Source: Siphonodentalium dalli
Lineage: Eukaryota; Mollusca; Scaphopoda; Gadilida; Siphonodentaliidae
Direction of reading: 5' to 3'
Assembly (NCBI GenBank): GCA_032622095.1
Contig: CP136068.1
Location: 148,317,365-148,381,364, forward strand
DNA: 64,000 nt
Of this stretch, positions 10,501 through 20,192 are shown one piece after another. Both the position numbers and the translations under genes were made by a program. The notes below the pieces were generated by a model. It did no database searches and was not told where the DNA came from. It worked only from the letters and a program-made list of their open reading frames with translations. How positions within the stretch are numbered: position 1 is the first letter of the stretch; every line of letters starts with the position of its first letter.

Positions 10501-10995
10501 TTCATTGATTGATAAAATATATCTTTTCAGGGTGGCGACATCACATTGGAACTCATTGAATGCTTGAACAAGTTCAAGGTCGAGGTCACCGAACAACACA
10601 ATTCACTGTGCAACAAAACAATCAAGATCCAGGAGCCAGTGATTGAAGATGAACCACAAGAGATTCTTAAAGGTTCTTTGAACAAACATATAGGGACGCT
10701 TATCTTCAAACCCGTGATGAGTACATTTCTGGTAAACAAGGCAGTTTTGCCGAAACCTCATCTTAGCACTCGATTGAAAAAAATTGCTTGGGCAATCATA
10801 CTCATGCTCTTTATGGTTTTGTCATTCATGCTGTGCTTTCGTATCGCTGATTATTTCCACGATGATTCTGAATTTGTTTTTGAGACATTATTTGAAGTTT
10901 TCCCGTCAGATTATACTTATGGGTTTTATATATGTGGTATGATTGCCTGTGCCGGAGTGTGCACAGCCTCTTTTTACAATTTCTGCAAGTTATGA
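957..10995 (+). CDS. TRIM-family RING E3 ligase with C-terminal membrane segments (join of 3 exons)
   Basis: Join 957-1547, 5438-5746 and 10531-10995 gives 454 aa. Both introns are GT-AG and phase 0. In order: RING C3HC4 (C17, C20, C32, H34, C37, C40, C57, C60); B-box 1 (about C96-H130); B-box 2 (about C156-H187); coiled coil about 198-320; tail with hydrophobic segments near 385-403 and 431-451. RING plus B-boxes plus coiled coil is the tripartite motif, whose members are ubiquitin E3 ligases. A tail anchor instead of SPRY or NHL domains recalls TRIM59/TRIM13, which act on the ER. Membrane location and substrates are inferred. The ATG at 957 is chosen because the frame upstream has only TTG before the splice acceptor. 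An extra unseen exon cannot be ruled out, though phases fit without one. Introns are filled with MITEs. Confidence 0.9.
1588..1726 (+). mobile_element. family Q 5'-end fragment
   Basis: This partial copy has the start TTTTAGCTCATTTTTACAG and the GAGCTATTGCCATGGG motif also seen at 1724, 13301 and 47124. It abuts the larger copy that starts at 1724, giving two head-to-tail 5' ends in TRIM intron 1. Confidence 0.6.
1724..3928 (+). mobile_element. family Q element 1, about 160-bp tandem units (HINE/pearl-like)
   Basis: The 5' end TTTTAGCTCAACTTTAC includes a short palindrome. The 3' end AAGTTGAGCTACAGTGTCAT is followed by a GTGTCA/TGACAC hairpin. TAGCTCAACTT and AAGTTGAGCTA form subterminal inverted repeats. 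Between them lie about a dozen diverged units of roughly 155-167 bp, each with AACATGGCCGCCAG, GCCATCTTGGATTT, CACGGGCTACAGGTCGTA and GATGGGAACGAGT. Subterminal inverted repeats, a 3' hairpin and internal tandem repeats are features of non-autonomous Helentrons (HINEs) and oyster pearl elements; assignment is by analogy. No protein is encoded. Confidence 0.75.
4099..4876. mobile_element. 780-bp foldback (inverted-repeat) element
   Basis: Two arms of about 370 bp are inverted copies, for example AGAAGTGGAATCGGAAAAT near 4130 against its complement near 4830, and TTACGGTTCTTTACATA near 4345 against its complement near 4530. The centre is near 4440-4500. There is no coding potential and I did not see a clear target duplication. 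It lies in TRIM intron 1. Confidence 0.65.
4979..5353 (+). mobile_element. family E TTAA-flanked element
   Basis: It begins TTAAAGATGCATAATC and ends GATTGAGTACCTTTAA, with TTAA at both edges. It is a diverged copy of the elements at 16728-17134 and 21082-21546. It is non-autonomous and lies in TRIM intron 1, ending 84 nt before the exon 2 acceptor junction. Confidence 0.7.
5438..5746 (+). CDS. TRIM gene coding exon 2: coiled coil
   Basis: This exon has 103 codons, bounded by TCTCTCAG| and CTTCAG|GTACTA, phase 0 on both sides. The residues show heptad-like spacing and many charged positions (DELDKLSDRVQ, KLQQAIEDAI), as expected for the TRIM coiled coil that makes antiparallel dimers. The open frame running on to 5821 is read-through into a family B element. 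Confidence 0.9.
5785..6228. mobile_element. family B hAT-like MITE, two internal hairpins
   Basis: The terminal inverted repeat starts AAGCCTGCAAATAGCGTGTC. An 8-bp duplication TCTGTTAC lies on both sides (one extra G between repeat and duplication). Inside, two palindromes are built from GAATGAGGTCCCCAGAGG and its complement, separated by a unique spacer. The 8-bp target site points to the hAT superfamily. It starts 38 nt after TRIM exon 2. Confidence 0.75.
6326..6575. mobile_element. family A1 TTAA element, single-hairpin form
   Basis: TTAA flanks both sides. The termini CCCTTTACCCAACA and TGTTGGGTAAAGGG are inverted repeats. Unlike the longer A1 copies it carries one hairpin only, centred near 6515 and perfectly symmetric (GCGAGTCGACC/GGTCGACTCGC). 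The TTAA target and CCC start resemble piggyBac MITEs. Confidence 0.8.
6593..6834. mobile_element. family A2 TTAA element
   Basis: TTAA-flanked; the left end CTCTTTCATGACGGGAGC pairs with the right end GCTCCAGTCATGGAAGGG. It carries two diverged hairpin cassettes of the TCTCCCATAGG core type separated by a spacer. It follows the A1 element above after a gap of 17 bases. Confidence 0.75.
6906..7407. mobile_element. family F TTAA element, about 500 bp
   Basis: It begins TTAAAGGTACGGTTGGCC and ends AAGGCCTCACGTGCCTTTAA. A second copy of about 490 bp lies at 46504-46997 with high identity throughout (GGCGGTGGGTAT, AATGTAGACAGACTTTGTC, AAAGAGCGTT). TTAA borders both copies. No protein is encoded. 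Confidence 0.8.
7408..9270. other. TRIM intron 2, no recognised feature
   Basis: This is AT-rich sequence without convincing exons or copies of the repeats found elsewhere in the window. Short open frames here look non-coding. Confidence 0.5.
9273..9515. mobile_element. family G CCCTTT element
   Basis: The left end AACCCTTTCTATACTAAA and the right AGTGGGAGAAAGGGTTA border sequence shared with copies at 36966, 51017 and 60453 (ACTCATTGATGAGTAGTT, AGGAAATGTTCAGAT). Flanking TTAA is degraded here. Confidence 0.6.
9538..9627 (+). mobile_element. family C palindrome, one arm only
   Basis: This is a single arm of the 213-bp family C palindrome, from CAGTAATGCCCTAA to CGGAAAGCTCTC. The second arm is missing. 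It lies in TRIM intron 2. Confidence 0.65.
9945..10110. mobile_element. family A2 fragment
   Basis: The left end TTAACCTTTTCAAGGCGGGA is followed by one hairpin cassette (GTGCATTCTCTTAAATATGT and complement). The right half is absent. Confidence 0.6.
10191..10450. mobile_element. family A2 TTAA element, two hairpins
   Basis: The left part GCACTTTCATGACTGGAGC and the right end GCTCCAGTCATGGAAGGG|TTAA are inverted. Two cassettes with core TCTCCCATAGGGAGCC lie in opposite orientation about a 40-bp spacer. It ends 80 nt before TRIM exon 3. Confidence 0.75.
10531..10995 (+). CDS. TRIM gene coding exon 3: end of coiled coil and membrane tail
   Basis: The acceptor ATCTTTTCAG| precedes 154 codons and TGA at 10993-10995. 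An acidic linker (IEDEPQEIL) leads to a hydrophobic run IAWAIILMLFMVLSFMLCF and a second run GFYICGMIACAGVCTASFYNF at the extreme C-terminus. There is no SPRY, NHL, FN3 or MATH domain. Confidence 0.9.
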   Translation, partial: GGDITLELIECLNKFKVEVTEQHNSLCNKTIKIQEPVIEDEPQEILKGSLNKHIGTLIFKPVMSTFLVNKAVLPKPHLSTRLKKIAWAIILMLFMVLSFMLCFRIADYFHDDSEFVFETLFEVFPSDYTYGFYICGMIACAGVCTASFYNFCKL

Positions 10996-11011
10996 ATTTT
11001 ATAAGGCCTAA

Positions 11012-11017
11012 AATAAA
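11012..11017 (+). terminator. candidate poly(A) signal of the TRIM gene
   Basis: AATAAA lies 17 nt after the stop codon, implying a very short 3'UTR if used. Other signals farther downstream could serve instead. Confidence 0.35.
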
Positions 11018-11159
11018 AGAATGTTTCTGCTGAACAACAAACTTCATGTGGGACCCTCCCATTTTTACTTCAGAATAATGCAACAGCATTATAGTAGCTG
11101 ATACGTTATACACTGCATTAAATTCCACTGTATTTACAGGCTGTGTAATATTTATAATA

Positions 11160-11582
11160 TGTGACCCGCCATATCAAATTCAGTTGTAAGTCGGGATTTT
11201 TTTACCCTGTGCCAATGCATTCTCTTATATATGCGAGTCGACCATAGGTCGCCTCGCATATATAAGAGAATGCATTGGCCTAACAATTTTAATACTTTTT
11301 TCTTGTATTCTTTAACAATTTTATAATTTCACCCATACAGAGCCCCAGACAAACATGAGCAGACGACAGTCTTCTATATGCTTCTATATATGTGTGGGGC
11401 TTCCTGCAGGGTAATGGATGTTTTTTATTTTATGTCCTAAAATTTTTAAGAAACATTTAAAAAAAAATATGATAAAAAATTGTTAGGCCAATGCATTCTC
11501 ATATATATGCGAGGCGACCTATGGTCGACTCGCATATATAAGAGAATGCATTGGCACAGGGTTTTTGATATGGCGGGTCACA
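11160..11582. mobile_element. family J TA-flanked element with two A-type hairpins
   Basis: The termini TGTGACCCGCCATATC and GATATGGCGGGTCACA are flanked by TA. Inside are two hairpin cassettes of the A1 type (core TCGACCATAGGTCGCC) in opposite orientation. A second copy is at 43039-43497. The termini are unrelated to those of family A. Confidence 0.75.
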
Positions 11583-11839
11583 TACCGGTATGTTATGTGC
11601 TTGGTTTAGTTGGTTTTGTATAGGTGATGGTATGTCTGTTGTCTCTGAATACTTACCTCAAATTGTTGAATTCCATGAGAGTAGACATCTGTCTCTATAA
11701 TTTGATGCCAGTTGTTTCAATTTCCTACTTGATTTATCATCCAATTTAAAAAAAATACACTTTGTTATTATTATATCCTATGTTCGAACTGAAGCCTTCA
11801 GTTCACATGCTGTACTCGCGACAGAAACTTCTTAGCCAG

Positions 11840-13071
11840 CAGGGTTTATACGGGTGCTTGAAAACTTTGAAAGTGCTTGAATTTTACATCACTTTTTCCA
11901 GGTCTAGAGATCGTTGAAAAAACAAGGTATAAAGGGATGGGCAGCCTTCGTTGTATGTTTTTATAAGTTTTGAAATAACATTATCTAATTATGATAATTT
12001 CATCAAGAATAGCATAATGATGATATGAATGCGATATTATTCACAAAACACGTTTTGTGTCCTAGAAAATACAGGTCAACTGTTGTTTAGTTTCTTGCAA
12101 AAAGCGCAGTGGATTGTTAAAAAGATCAGTCACGATATTGTGCCACTTCCTTATTTTGAATCGCGTGCTTTATGTCGGTGGTAAAACTCCTAATTTGGTG
12201 CACTTACAACTTACATCTCACTTTACAACTCATCGTAATATTGCTAATTTGGTATGTATTACCATATATAGGTTAGGAGAAAATACTAACTGGATTGAAA
12301 ATATTTATCTCTTTGCGAGAACAATTATATTATGTACACGTTTTCTGTCTGATCATTTCCCAATCATGAAGTAATGTGGATTAGCTTCATTTTGAACTGA
12401 CAGAGGGTAGAATGGGTCAATTAAAATAAAATTTGGTGTGATTTGAATGCGATTATTGATTGCGCCAATAATTTTATCTACGCATTCCACAGCGCAACGG
12501 AACATTTTCATTGGACAATACGGTAGTTCCGAGTGTTTGTCTATAAACAATCGTAACTTAACTTTTTTTATGTTTGTTTACATAACCAAGGGTACAAACG
12601 TGACAATAACATGCAATGTACGCGATATTTATGATTTGTATAAGGTCTATCATATAATATGCCTTCTGTTTATGGCGGTTTTAGTGGATGTGACTATTTT
12701 AAAACCTATATCCACATATCTTAAATAGTGGGGTCCTTGAAAATGCTTGAATAATAATGCGAGCTTTAACATGCAGTCATGGCTGTTTATTTACTAAGAC
12801 TACAAAATTGCATGAAAATGTTATTTTTACAGTTAATTCATAATTGTTTTGTTTATAATAATTGCTTACAACACATACTCTATCGCGCAAGTTAAGTTGC
12901 AAATTTTAACCATCTGCATTATAAATTCATTGGATGAATGACTATAGAATTTTATTAGCCAAATCTATGTTTAATTATTGTGAAATGAGGTCCTTTAAAA
13001 TTATTGTGGAATCCTTGAAAGGTCCTGGAAAAGTCCTTGAATTTAATCTTGATAAAAGTGTATAAACCCTG
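11840..13071. mobile_element. hAT-like 1.2-kb non-autonomous element
   Basis: The termini CAGGGTTTATAC and GTATAAACCCTG are exact inverted repeats, and subterminal parts (GTGCTTGAA, TCCTTGAA) are also inverted. AGCCA occurs next to both ends, with an offset of one base on the left. Open frames inside show no transposase. A diverged relative of the interior is found at about 20441-20890. Confidence 0.6.
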
Positions 13072-13300
13072 AGCCAAGAACCAAATCGGTGATATCATTT
13101 ACCAGCCGGTGGCACAAAGATATAATGTGACGTGCTACCAGTTAAACTAAATCAATCTCTAAAATCCCTGGTGCGGTCCCTGGGTGAGAATGTCAGCTGC
13201 TTGTGGTCTTAAGACTTGGTTCCATCTTGGAGTAAATAATAGGACCACATTGGAATTGAATTAGAATGAATGCCATAGGCTGAGTTTAGGTCTTCTCTTA

Positions 13301-14448
13301 TTAGCTCAACTTGACAAAGTCAAGTTCGAGCTATTGGCATGGGTTGGCATCCGTCGTCCATCCATGTGTTAGCACACCCTACAGGTCACATCTCTCATCC
13401 AATCATCATCAAACTTCATATGGATCTTTGTGGTGATCTCTAGATGGGAGCCTCCTATTTTGACAGAATTTTTTTTTAGAACATGGCCACTGGCAGCCAT
13501 CTTATATTTAAAATTTGAATCCATCGGCACACCATGCAGCCCACATCTCACTTCCGATCATCACCAAACTTCACATGGATCTTCGGGGTGACCTCCAGAT
13601 GGGAGCCTCCTATTTTTACTGAAATTCGTGAAAAAAAAAAAAAAAACCATGGCCACTGGCAGCCATCTTGGATTTTACTCATTGCATGACTAAATCCTTT
13701 GGCACACCCTACAGACCACATCCCACATAACTCATTTCATGTGGATCTTCGGGGTCAGCCGTAGATGGGAGCCATAACTTTTTACGAATTCATTGAAAAA
13801 CATGACCGCCAGCAGCCATCTTGGATTTTTCTCTTTGTATAACTAAATCCTTCAGCACACTCTGCAGGCCACCTCCCACATCCGATCATCACCAAACTTC
13901 ATATGGATCTTTGGGGTGACCTTTAGATGAGAGCCTCCTATTTTGATCATAATTCGTTAAAAAACATGGCCACCAGCAGCCTTCTTGGATTTCAAATTTG
14001 AATCCATTGACACCCTGTAGCCCTCATTTATTGGAGAATTGTTTTGAAAATTTACAGGTATGTCTAGGATCACCTCTAGATTGGAGTTATCGAATTTGAA
14101 CAATATTTTATTAAAAAGATGGCCACCAGCAGCCATCTTGGATTTTACACTTTGCATGACTAAATCCTTTGGCAAACCAGACCACATCCCTCATCTGATA
14201 GTCACCAAACTTCATATGGATGACCTCTAGATGGGATCCATCAATTTGTTTTCGAAATTTTTTTGAAAAACATGGCCACCAGCAGCCATCTTGGATTTAA
14301 CTTTTTATATATCTCTTCATATTGACATCTAGTATTACTAAGACATTTAAACTTTCCACATTCCTAATCGCTCTATTGACTGTAAGTCTGTAACACATGA
14401 AATTATTCCTCATCCAAGTTGAGCTACAGTGTCATTGACACTTTCATC
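13301..14448 (+). mobile_element. family Q element 2
   Basis: It starts TTAGCTCAACTTGACAAAGT and ends AAGTTGAGCTACAGTGTCAT plus hairpin. About six diverged units contain GGCCACTGGCAGCCATCTT-like and CACATGGATCTTCGGGGTGA-like segments. This subtype differs from elements 1 and 3 in most internal positions while keeping the ends. Intergenic. Confidence 0.7.
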
Positions 14449-14645
14449 TTATGTCATGATATGGTCATAGCCATTGAAAGTGACATTGTACCCCAGTTAA
14501 CTAATAAGTCAATCTCTAAAGAGAATTGCTTTAACCAGTCAGGCTCAAGTTGTCTTGCCATGAACTCAGATTGACCACAAAAGTTTTGATGAAGTGTATT
14601 AATTTTTAGGTTTCTGAAATTCGGTTTTGCAGCATTTTACAAGGA

Positions 14646-14800
14646 TTTAAAGATGTTCTATCTCTTCCTAAACATGTTTTATATAGTTTCTGGATTAAAA
14701 AATAAAAGATATGAGTCGAAGACACCTGTTCAGAAACACTTCTATCAATTAATATTAATTTTACATCGATATTTTCTTAAATATATGTACATGTAATGCC
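14646..14800 (+). mobile_element. family H fragment (left half)
   Basis: It starts TTTAAAGATGTTCTATCTCT and shares TATAGTTTCTGGATTAAAA and the TCAATTAATATTAATTTTA core with the complete copies at 60143 and 63306. The right half is missing. Confidence 0.6.
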
Positions 14801-14869
14801 ATAATGAAGTGGGACAATTTTTTGTTACTATTTTTATATATAATTATCTTGCATGGTACGCTCTGAACG

Positions 14870-15060
14870 AACATGAGCCTGACAGGGACCAGCGTAGAGG
14901 GCGACTTGGGAGACATCTTCTCTCTAAAATGTGCCACTTTTCCCTATTTTTGTCTGAGGGAGAAGTGACTTCTCTCTCATGTACCAGTATGGATATGTCC
15001 TAGCTGCATATTTAAGGTATATTTACTGATTATAATGGTGTTCTTACTAGAGCTGAAACG
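14870..15060. repeat. family K repeat fragment
   Basis: Sequence around GGGACCAGCGTAGAGG, GAAGTGACTTCTCTCTCATG and GGTATATTTACTGATTATAA recurs at 44046-44445, 45265-45510 and 53287-53350. The ends are not defined. Next to it, 15047-15125 has a TAGAGCTGAAACGG start with repeated ACCGGTTAACC words, possibly a truncated hAT end. Confidence 0.45.
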
Positions 15061-15320
15061 GTTGACCCATTCTTCTAACCGGTTAACCATTGGGGTTAGC
15101 CGGATTTCAACCGGTTAACCGCTAATTTCTAGCGGACTTCTCTCAGACTAATTATGTCGACATTATGCCATGCTCCAGGAACAAACCTAGGTAAGAAATA
15201 GTAGCTGAAATAAAGACAGGGAGAAGTGATTTCTCTCTATTTTAAACCTCTAGGCCGGTCCCTGCTGAGCCGTAAAATGTCCCAAATTATTATACCAGAA
15301 AATTTGAAATAAAATCAATA

Positions 15321-15753
15321 TTAACCTTTTACCCAACAGAACGGCCCTGTGCCAATGCATTCTCTTATATATGCGAGTTGACCATAGGTCGCCTCGCATA
15401 TATAAGAGAATGCATTGGCTTAACACATATTAAAAATGATAAAATTGTCAAAGAATGGTGAAAAATATTATAAAAATTGTTAAAAAATGTAAGAAAAAAT
15501 TATAAAATTGTAAAAGAATGTAAAAAAAATGGTAAAAAGTGTTAAAAAAGATTTTTTTAGGCCAATGCATTCTCTTATATATGCGAAGCGACCTATGGTC
15601 GACTCGCATTTATAAGAGAATGCATTGGCACAGGGCATAACTGTAACCATCACAATGTGGTCAATGAACCGGTTCCAATGATATCCATATTTGTATGGTG
15701 TTATTGAGACAGACCGAAGATATTTTAGGCTGTTGAAGCTTTATTTGGGTGTT
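15321..15753. mobile_element. family A1 TTAA element, right end truncated
   Basis: The left end is TTAACCTTTTACCCAACAGA. Two opposed hairpin cassettes (about 15352-15419 and 15561-15628) and the shared tail GAAGATATTTTAGGCTG follow. The right terminus is replaced by a family H fragment at about 15764-15845, which ends GAGATAGATCATCTTTAAT. Confidence 0.75.
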
Positions 15754-16014
15754 TCCAGACATTGGTCTTCAATTCATACTTATTATTTTATACCCAGAAA
15801 ACTATATCAAACTTGTTATAGGAAGAGATAGATCATCTTTAATGTCTCTTTCCATGATGTGACCATACCCTACTAACATTGTGTGAAAGCGAGGCACCTC
15901 GATCAGTGCATGGGTAGTATGACTATGATCACATATGGGAATGACTTTAAATACCGTACTTGATGAAATGTTTGTCTGAGGACAGAAAACTGTAAAACAA
16001 AATACTTGAAAATA

Positions 16015-16225
16015 CAGTAATGCCCTAAATAATCGACTCCTTAACCACAGCAGATTTATGGGTAATTTTTCAGGATTTAGTCGGAAATATGGCTTGTTGC
16101 CATTCATCGGAAAGCTCTCACAAAGCTTTCCGATGAATGGCAACAAGCCATATTTCCGATTAAATCCTGGAAAATTACCCATAATTCTGCTGTGGTTAAG
16201 GAGTCGATTATTTAGGGCGTTATTG
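16015..16225. mobile_element. family C palindromic MITE, full length
   Basis: Two arms of about 105 bp are nearly perfect complements with almost no loop. The termini CAGTAATGCCCTAA and its complement are flanked by TA, as in Tc1/mariner-type insertion. An apparent 156-residue minus-strand frame over 15802-16272 is explained by this palindrome and is not a gene. Confidence 0.75.
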
Positions 16226-16727
16226 TAGATAAGGTGAACTTTTTCTGCAGTTTTGAACTGACTACATTGCATGATGCCTCCATCAGTGGAAAAATCCTTC
16301 AGTTGAATGAGTTATATGCTTTCTGATAGTGTTCATTATATGCAAGGGTGCTATTAAATATAAAATGTTTACCTGCTGAATGTGCTATAATTATTTTATC
16401 GATTGTTGTTATTTTATGAATACTTTATAATAATAGTTTATTTATTAATCTTTTTCAATATATTACAGTGCCAATTTATTGTTTGCAGAATTTAAAAATG
16501 TTTCGGTAGCGTCATTAGGGAATCTGGAGAAACAATGCTTCATTTACAACCAAGATACGTTATTACAAGAGAGCTTTTCAAATATTTCGGGGGATTATTA
16601 TCTCATTGACTGATGGTGTACTTCTATGACCCGTTAACTTATTCAAACTCTCTCTACTCTACATTACTTCTTACAATTTATGTTCCAAGCCTAAAAGGTA
16701 GTTCCATAGTTTGATAGGACTCATTTT

Positions 16728-17134
16728 AAAGATGCATTATCCAAATTAACGCTCCTAAATTACTATTTATTTGGCTTCGGGGGTAAAAAATATTGGATTT
16801 GAGTTGAGGAACCCACACATCACAGCTTGAGTGATGAGATATCGATTTTTGAAGTTTGTTATTTCTCGAGATGTGCAATTATTTGTGGCCCAGAAATATG
16901 TCGTCAAATGGACTGTCAGACAAAATTGCAGATGAATACTCAACTGATAATACGGCCATATTTCGTTGAACAAAATGTTGATAAATAACACGTAATGGAA
17001 AATTTGATTCCATAGTTGACAGTTGTTAGCATTATTTTGTTTCAATCAATCGATTCTGATAACTAAAGTGTATTTTGAAGAAATGTTGTATCTTGATGAT
17101 ATGGGGACCGTCTGATCAGATTGAGTACCTTTAA
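16728..17134 (+). mobile_element. family E TTAA element, full copy
   Basis: TTAA-flanked, from TTAAAGATGCATTATCC to GATTGAGTACCTTTAA. The interior carries GGCTTCGGGGGTAAAAAATA and a TCGATTCTGATAACTAAAG segment shared with the other E copies. Confidence 0.75.
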
Positions 17135-17135
17135 G

Positions 17136-17636
17136 TTGTTATGAAAGCATTTATAAAATAGTTTAATATGATTCATATTAAGTTGATATGAATGCCTTTA
17201 TAAACAGTTTGATAGGATTCATATTAGGTTGTTATGAATGCCTTTATAAAACAGTTTGATAGGATTCATATTAGGTTGTTATGAATGCCTTTATAAAACA
17301 GTTTGATAGGATTCATATTAGGTTTTTATGAATGCCTTTATAAAACAGTTTGATAGGATTCATATTAAGTTGTTATGAATGCCTTTATAAACAGTTCGAT
17401 AGGATTCATATTAGGTTGTTATGAATGCCTTTATAAAACAGTTTGATAGGATTCATATTAAGTTGTTATGAATGCCTTTATAAAACAGTTTGATAGGATT
17501 CATATTAAGTTGTTATGAATACCTTTATAAACAAATTGATAGGACTCGTATTAGGTTGTTATGAATGCCTTTATAAAACAGTTTGATAGGATTCATATTA
17601 GGTTGTTATGAATGCCTTTATAAAACAGTTTGCCTA
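17136..17636 (+). repeat. 47-bp minisatellite, about 10-11 copies
   Basis: The unit is about 47 bp (contains TTATGAATGCCTTTATAAAA and CAGTTTGATAGGATTCATAT) and is repeated with few changes. It starts directly after a family E element and is cut at its right side by a family C palindrome at 17637. Confidence 0.9.
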
Positions 17637-17863
17637 CAGTAATGCCCTAAATAGTCGACTCCTTAACCACAGCAGAATTATGGGTAACTTTTCAGGATTT
17701 AGTCGGATATATGGCTTGTTGATATTCATCGGAAACCTCTCACTGAGAGCTTTCCGATGAATGGCAACAAGCCATATATCCGACTAAATCTTGAAAAATT
17801 ACCCATAATGCTGCTGTGGTTAAGGGGTCGATTAATTAAGGTTGAGGGTATACTGGATTACTG
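17637..17863. mobile_element. family C palindromic MITE
   Basis: TA-flanked; left arm CAGTAATGCCCTAAATAGTC. The arms are about 100 bp with some divergence toward the right terminus (GGATTACTG). It is inserted at the end of the 47-bp minisatellite. Confidence 0.7.
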
Positions 17864-18004
17864 TACTTTGCTACTGAATATGCTATATTTCTTCTATTGA
17901 TTGTTATTGTATAAATATGACTGTGCCAATTTATTGTTTGCGGAATTCAGAAATGTTTTGGCAGCATCATGGGTGATTGGTCAAAACAATACCTTATCAT
18001 CACT

Positions 18005-18266
18005 TAGCCCTTCCATGACTGGAGCTTCCTGAAATTTTGCAAAAACCCTTAGCCATCGCCTTCTCTTACATGTGTAAGTCTCCCATAGGGAGCCTAGCAT
18101 ATATAAGAGAATACATTGGCCTAACAATATTTACCTTGACCTTGTAAGCCAGAACAATCTCTTATATATGCGAGTCTCCCTGTGTGAAACTCGCATATAT
18201 AGGAGAATGCACTGGCACATAATCTTTAATGCTGCACCAGCGCAGCTGCCATCATGAAAGGTTTAA
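18005..18266. mobile_element. family A2 element, two hairpins
   Basis: The left part CCCTTCCATGACTGGAGC and right CATCATGAAAGG|TTTAA border two opposed cassettes with TCTCCC-type cores. The terminal TTAA is partly decayed. Between it and 18590 I see no feature. Confidence 0.7.
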
Positions 18267-18593
18267 GGCCACTACACACTTGAGCAGTGGAGCTAAACAA
18301 TCTTGCTCTGAGTAAGATTGTCATAAAGTTGATGTCTGCAGAGTGGTTCCTCAGAGCAATTGGACTCGCACATCAAACAGTTTTATATTTTGCTGACTCG
18401 TGAGCCTGATTGCTCAAGTGGGCGAGGTATGCTAGCCTGTTGCTCACGTTTGTGAGGTACACAAGCCAGATGCTTAGCCAAGAGTGGTGTAAACAATGAA
18501 ACTTGACTCCCCTCAGTTTGTAAAATATACCTGCTGTTTCATGTAGAGCATCTGCTGGTGATCAATACAATGTCACATGATAGTGGTCCAAAT

Positions 18594-18895
18594 CTGGCCC
18601 TTTATGGGACCATCTCCTTTATACTCAACAGAATATATGAAGCACATGAATATATTTGAGCCATAGATTAGTGCAAAATACACTCAGGTGTTCTATGAAA
18701 GATGCCAACAACATGGTAATTATAATAAAATTTTATTTATGACTGGAGTCATAAATTCATTTTCATTATAATTACCATGTTGTTTGCATCATTCATAGAG
18801 CGCATAACAGTATTTTGCACTAATCCATGGCTCAAATATATTCATGTGCTGCATATATTCTGTTGAGTATAAAAGGAGATGGACCCATAAATGGC
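18594..18895. mobile_element. 300-bp foldback element
   Basis: The arms are inverted copies (for example GAATATATGAAGCACATGAA against its complement near 18845) around a centre near 18735-18750 that itself folds (TTTATGACTGGAGTCATAAA). The same central motif occurs near 33630 as TTTATGGCTGGAGTCATAA. Confidence 0.7.
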
Positions 18896-18955
18896 CGGAT
18901 TTAGTGTATAGTCCCCCTTTAAATGCAGAGCATAGTTTGTCAACAATCACAATAA

Positions 18956-19388
18956 CAAGCCTGATGATATTGTGTGTCATTTGCAGAATGAGGTCCCCAG
19001 AGGGTGAATTTAGTGGCGCTCTACCACATAGAGGGCTAGCATCACTAAATTCACCCTCTGGGGAGCTCATTCTACTTAGGCTTCATCTTCTTGGGGAAAG
19101 TTTCTTTATTATCAAATTTCTACAGAAACTTCTTCGCATTGATTCTTTTTATTTTTTAGTTTAGTTTTTCTATATCCCCAAATTGACAGCCAACACATTG
19201 CATAATCAAGGTTCACAATGGGTGTACATTACAATATTCACCATTTGGGAACTTCAATCTGAGTCTATGTCTCCCATAGCAGATGAGGCCATGCATAATG
19301 AGGTCCCCAGAGGATGAATTTGGTGATGCTAAACTCATCCTCTGGGGACCTCATTATGAAAATGACAGGCAAACTAAACTCAGGCTTG
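18956..19388. mobile_element. family B hAT-like MITE
   Basis: The termini CAAGCCTGATGATATTG and CAGGCTTG are inverted; two palindromes built on AATGAGGTCCCCAGAGG flank a spacer. The 8-bp flanks CACAATAA and GATAATAA look like a decayed duplication. Confidence 0.7.
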
Positions 19389-19442
19389 GATAATAACACT
19401 ACTGCAAACATTGAATTAGTCGGGGATTGAATACAAATGTTT

Positions 19443-19605
19443 TATAAGGATTAACTGTCATGTGGACTATTTTTATGGAGATATAACGGTGAGGTAAGTG
19501 GACATAACTTGTGTAAAACCCGAAGGGTTTTACATACAAGTTATGTCCACTTACCTCACCGTTACATCTCCATAAAAATAGTCCACATGACAGTTAATCC
19601 TTATA
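19443..19605. mobile_element. family P perfect palindrome, 163 bp
   Basis: TATAAGGATTAACTGTCATG and its complement form arms that pair almost without mismatch to the centre AACCCGAAGGGTT. A second copy is at 35045-35205. The shared right-hand tail (TTAGCGAAAAAGCC) in both copies shows the true element extends beyond the palindrome. Confidence 0.75.
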
Positions 19606-20192
19606 TTTAAATACATTTAGCGAAAAAGCCATTTTTGTAAATATATTTAAATCGAGATGTGTATCGTGACAAGATCAGCCCAAAATACCCAATAACACCC
19701 TTGGCAAAAGTTAATAGGAACAATTTCTCTTCATGTTGAAACCCGATGATGTATTAAGTCAATCCTGCGCGAGTCAAAATGCGCCCAAAGCATTGCGCGT
19801 TCGTCTTTCCAAACCTAATGACGTATCGATGGTGTTATTAGCTTGGTGTTATGAGGCGTTGCGCATTCACCGAGAAATAACTGCAACTAGCCACGTGGGC
19901 GCCGACCAATCAGAATGCTGGATTTAGTGATGACAACACTTAGTGTGTAAATATATTACCATGGTGCAGTCTTCAGATGGTTGATGGAATATGAATCTTC
20001 AATTCTTACCTCATGTAACCATCCTGCAGACTCTTGATGAAAACATTTTAAATTCTGCAGACAATATCATGTGTCTCTAAGGCTGTGCTACAATCAAGTT
20101 GTTATTTTTTCACATGTATCCTGATGTACCTACATGTTTGCTTTGAATATTTAACTGTGTTAACTTTTTTGGCATTTAATAGCAACATCTGT

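Noticed and set aside
15802-16272. 156-residue minus-strand open frame
   Set aside because: It is covered by a family C palindrome plus family H sequence, and the same residues appear at other C copies in other contexts.
17136-17636. Possible CRISPR-like array (regular 47-bp units)
   Set aside because: The units are contiguous without unique spacers, in an intron-bearing animal genome. It is a minisatellite.
18789-19164. Frames with MRSPEGEFSDASPLCG-like peptides
   Set aside because: These are translations of the family B palindrome and recur at 6010, 53817, 57027 and 61133.
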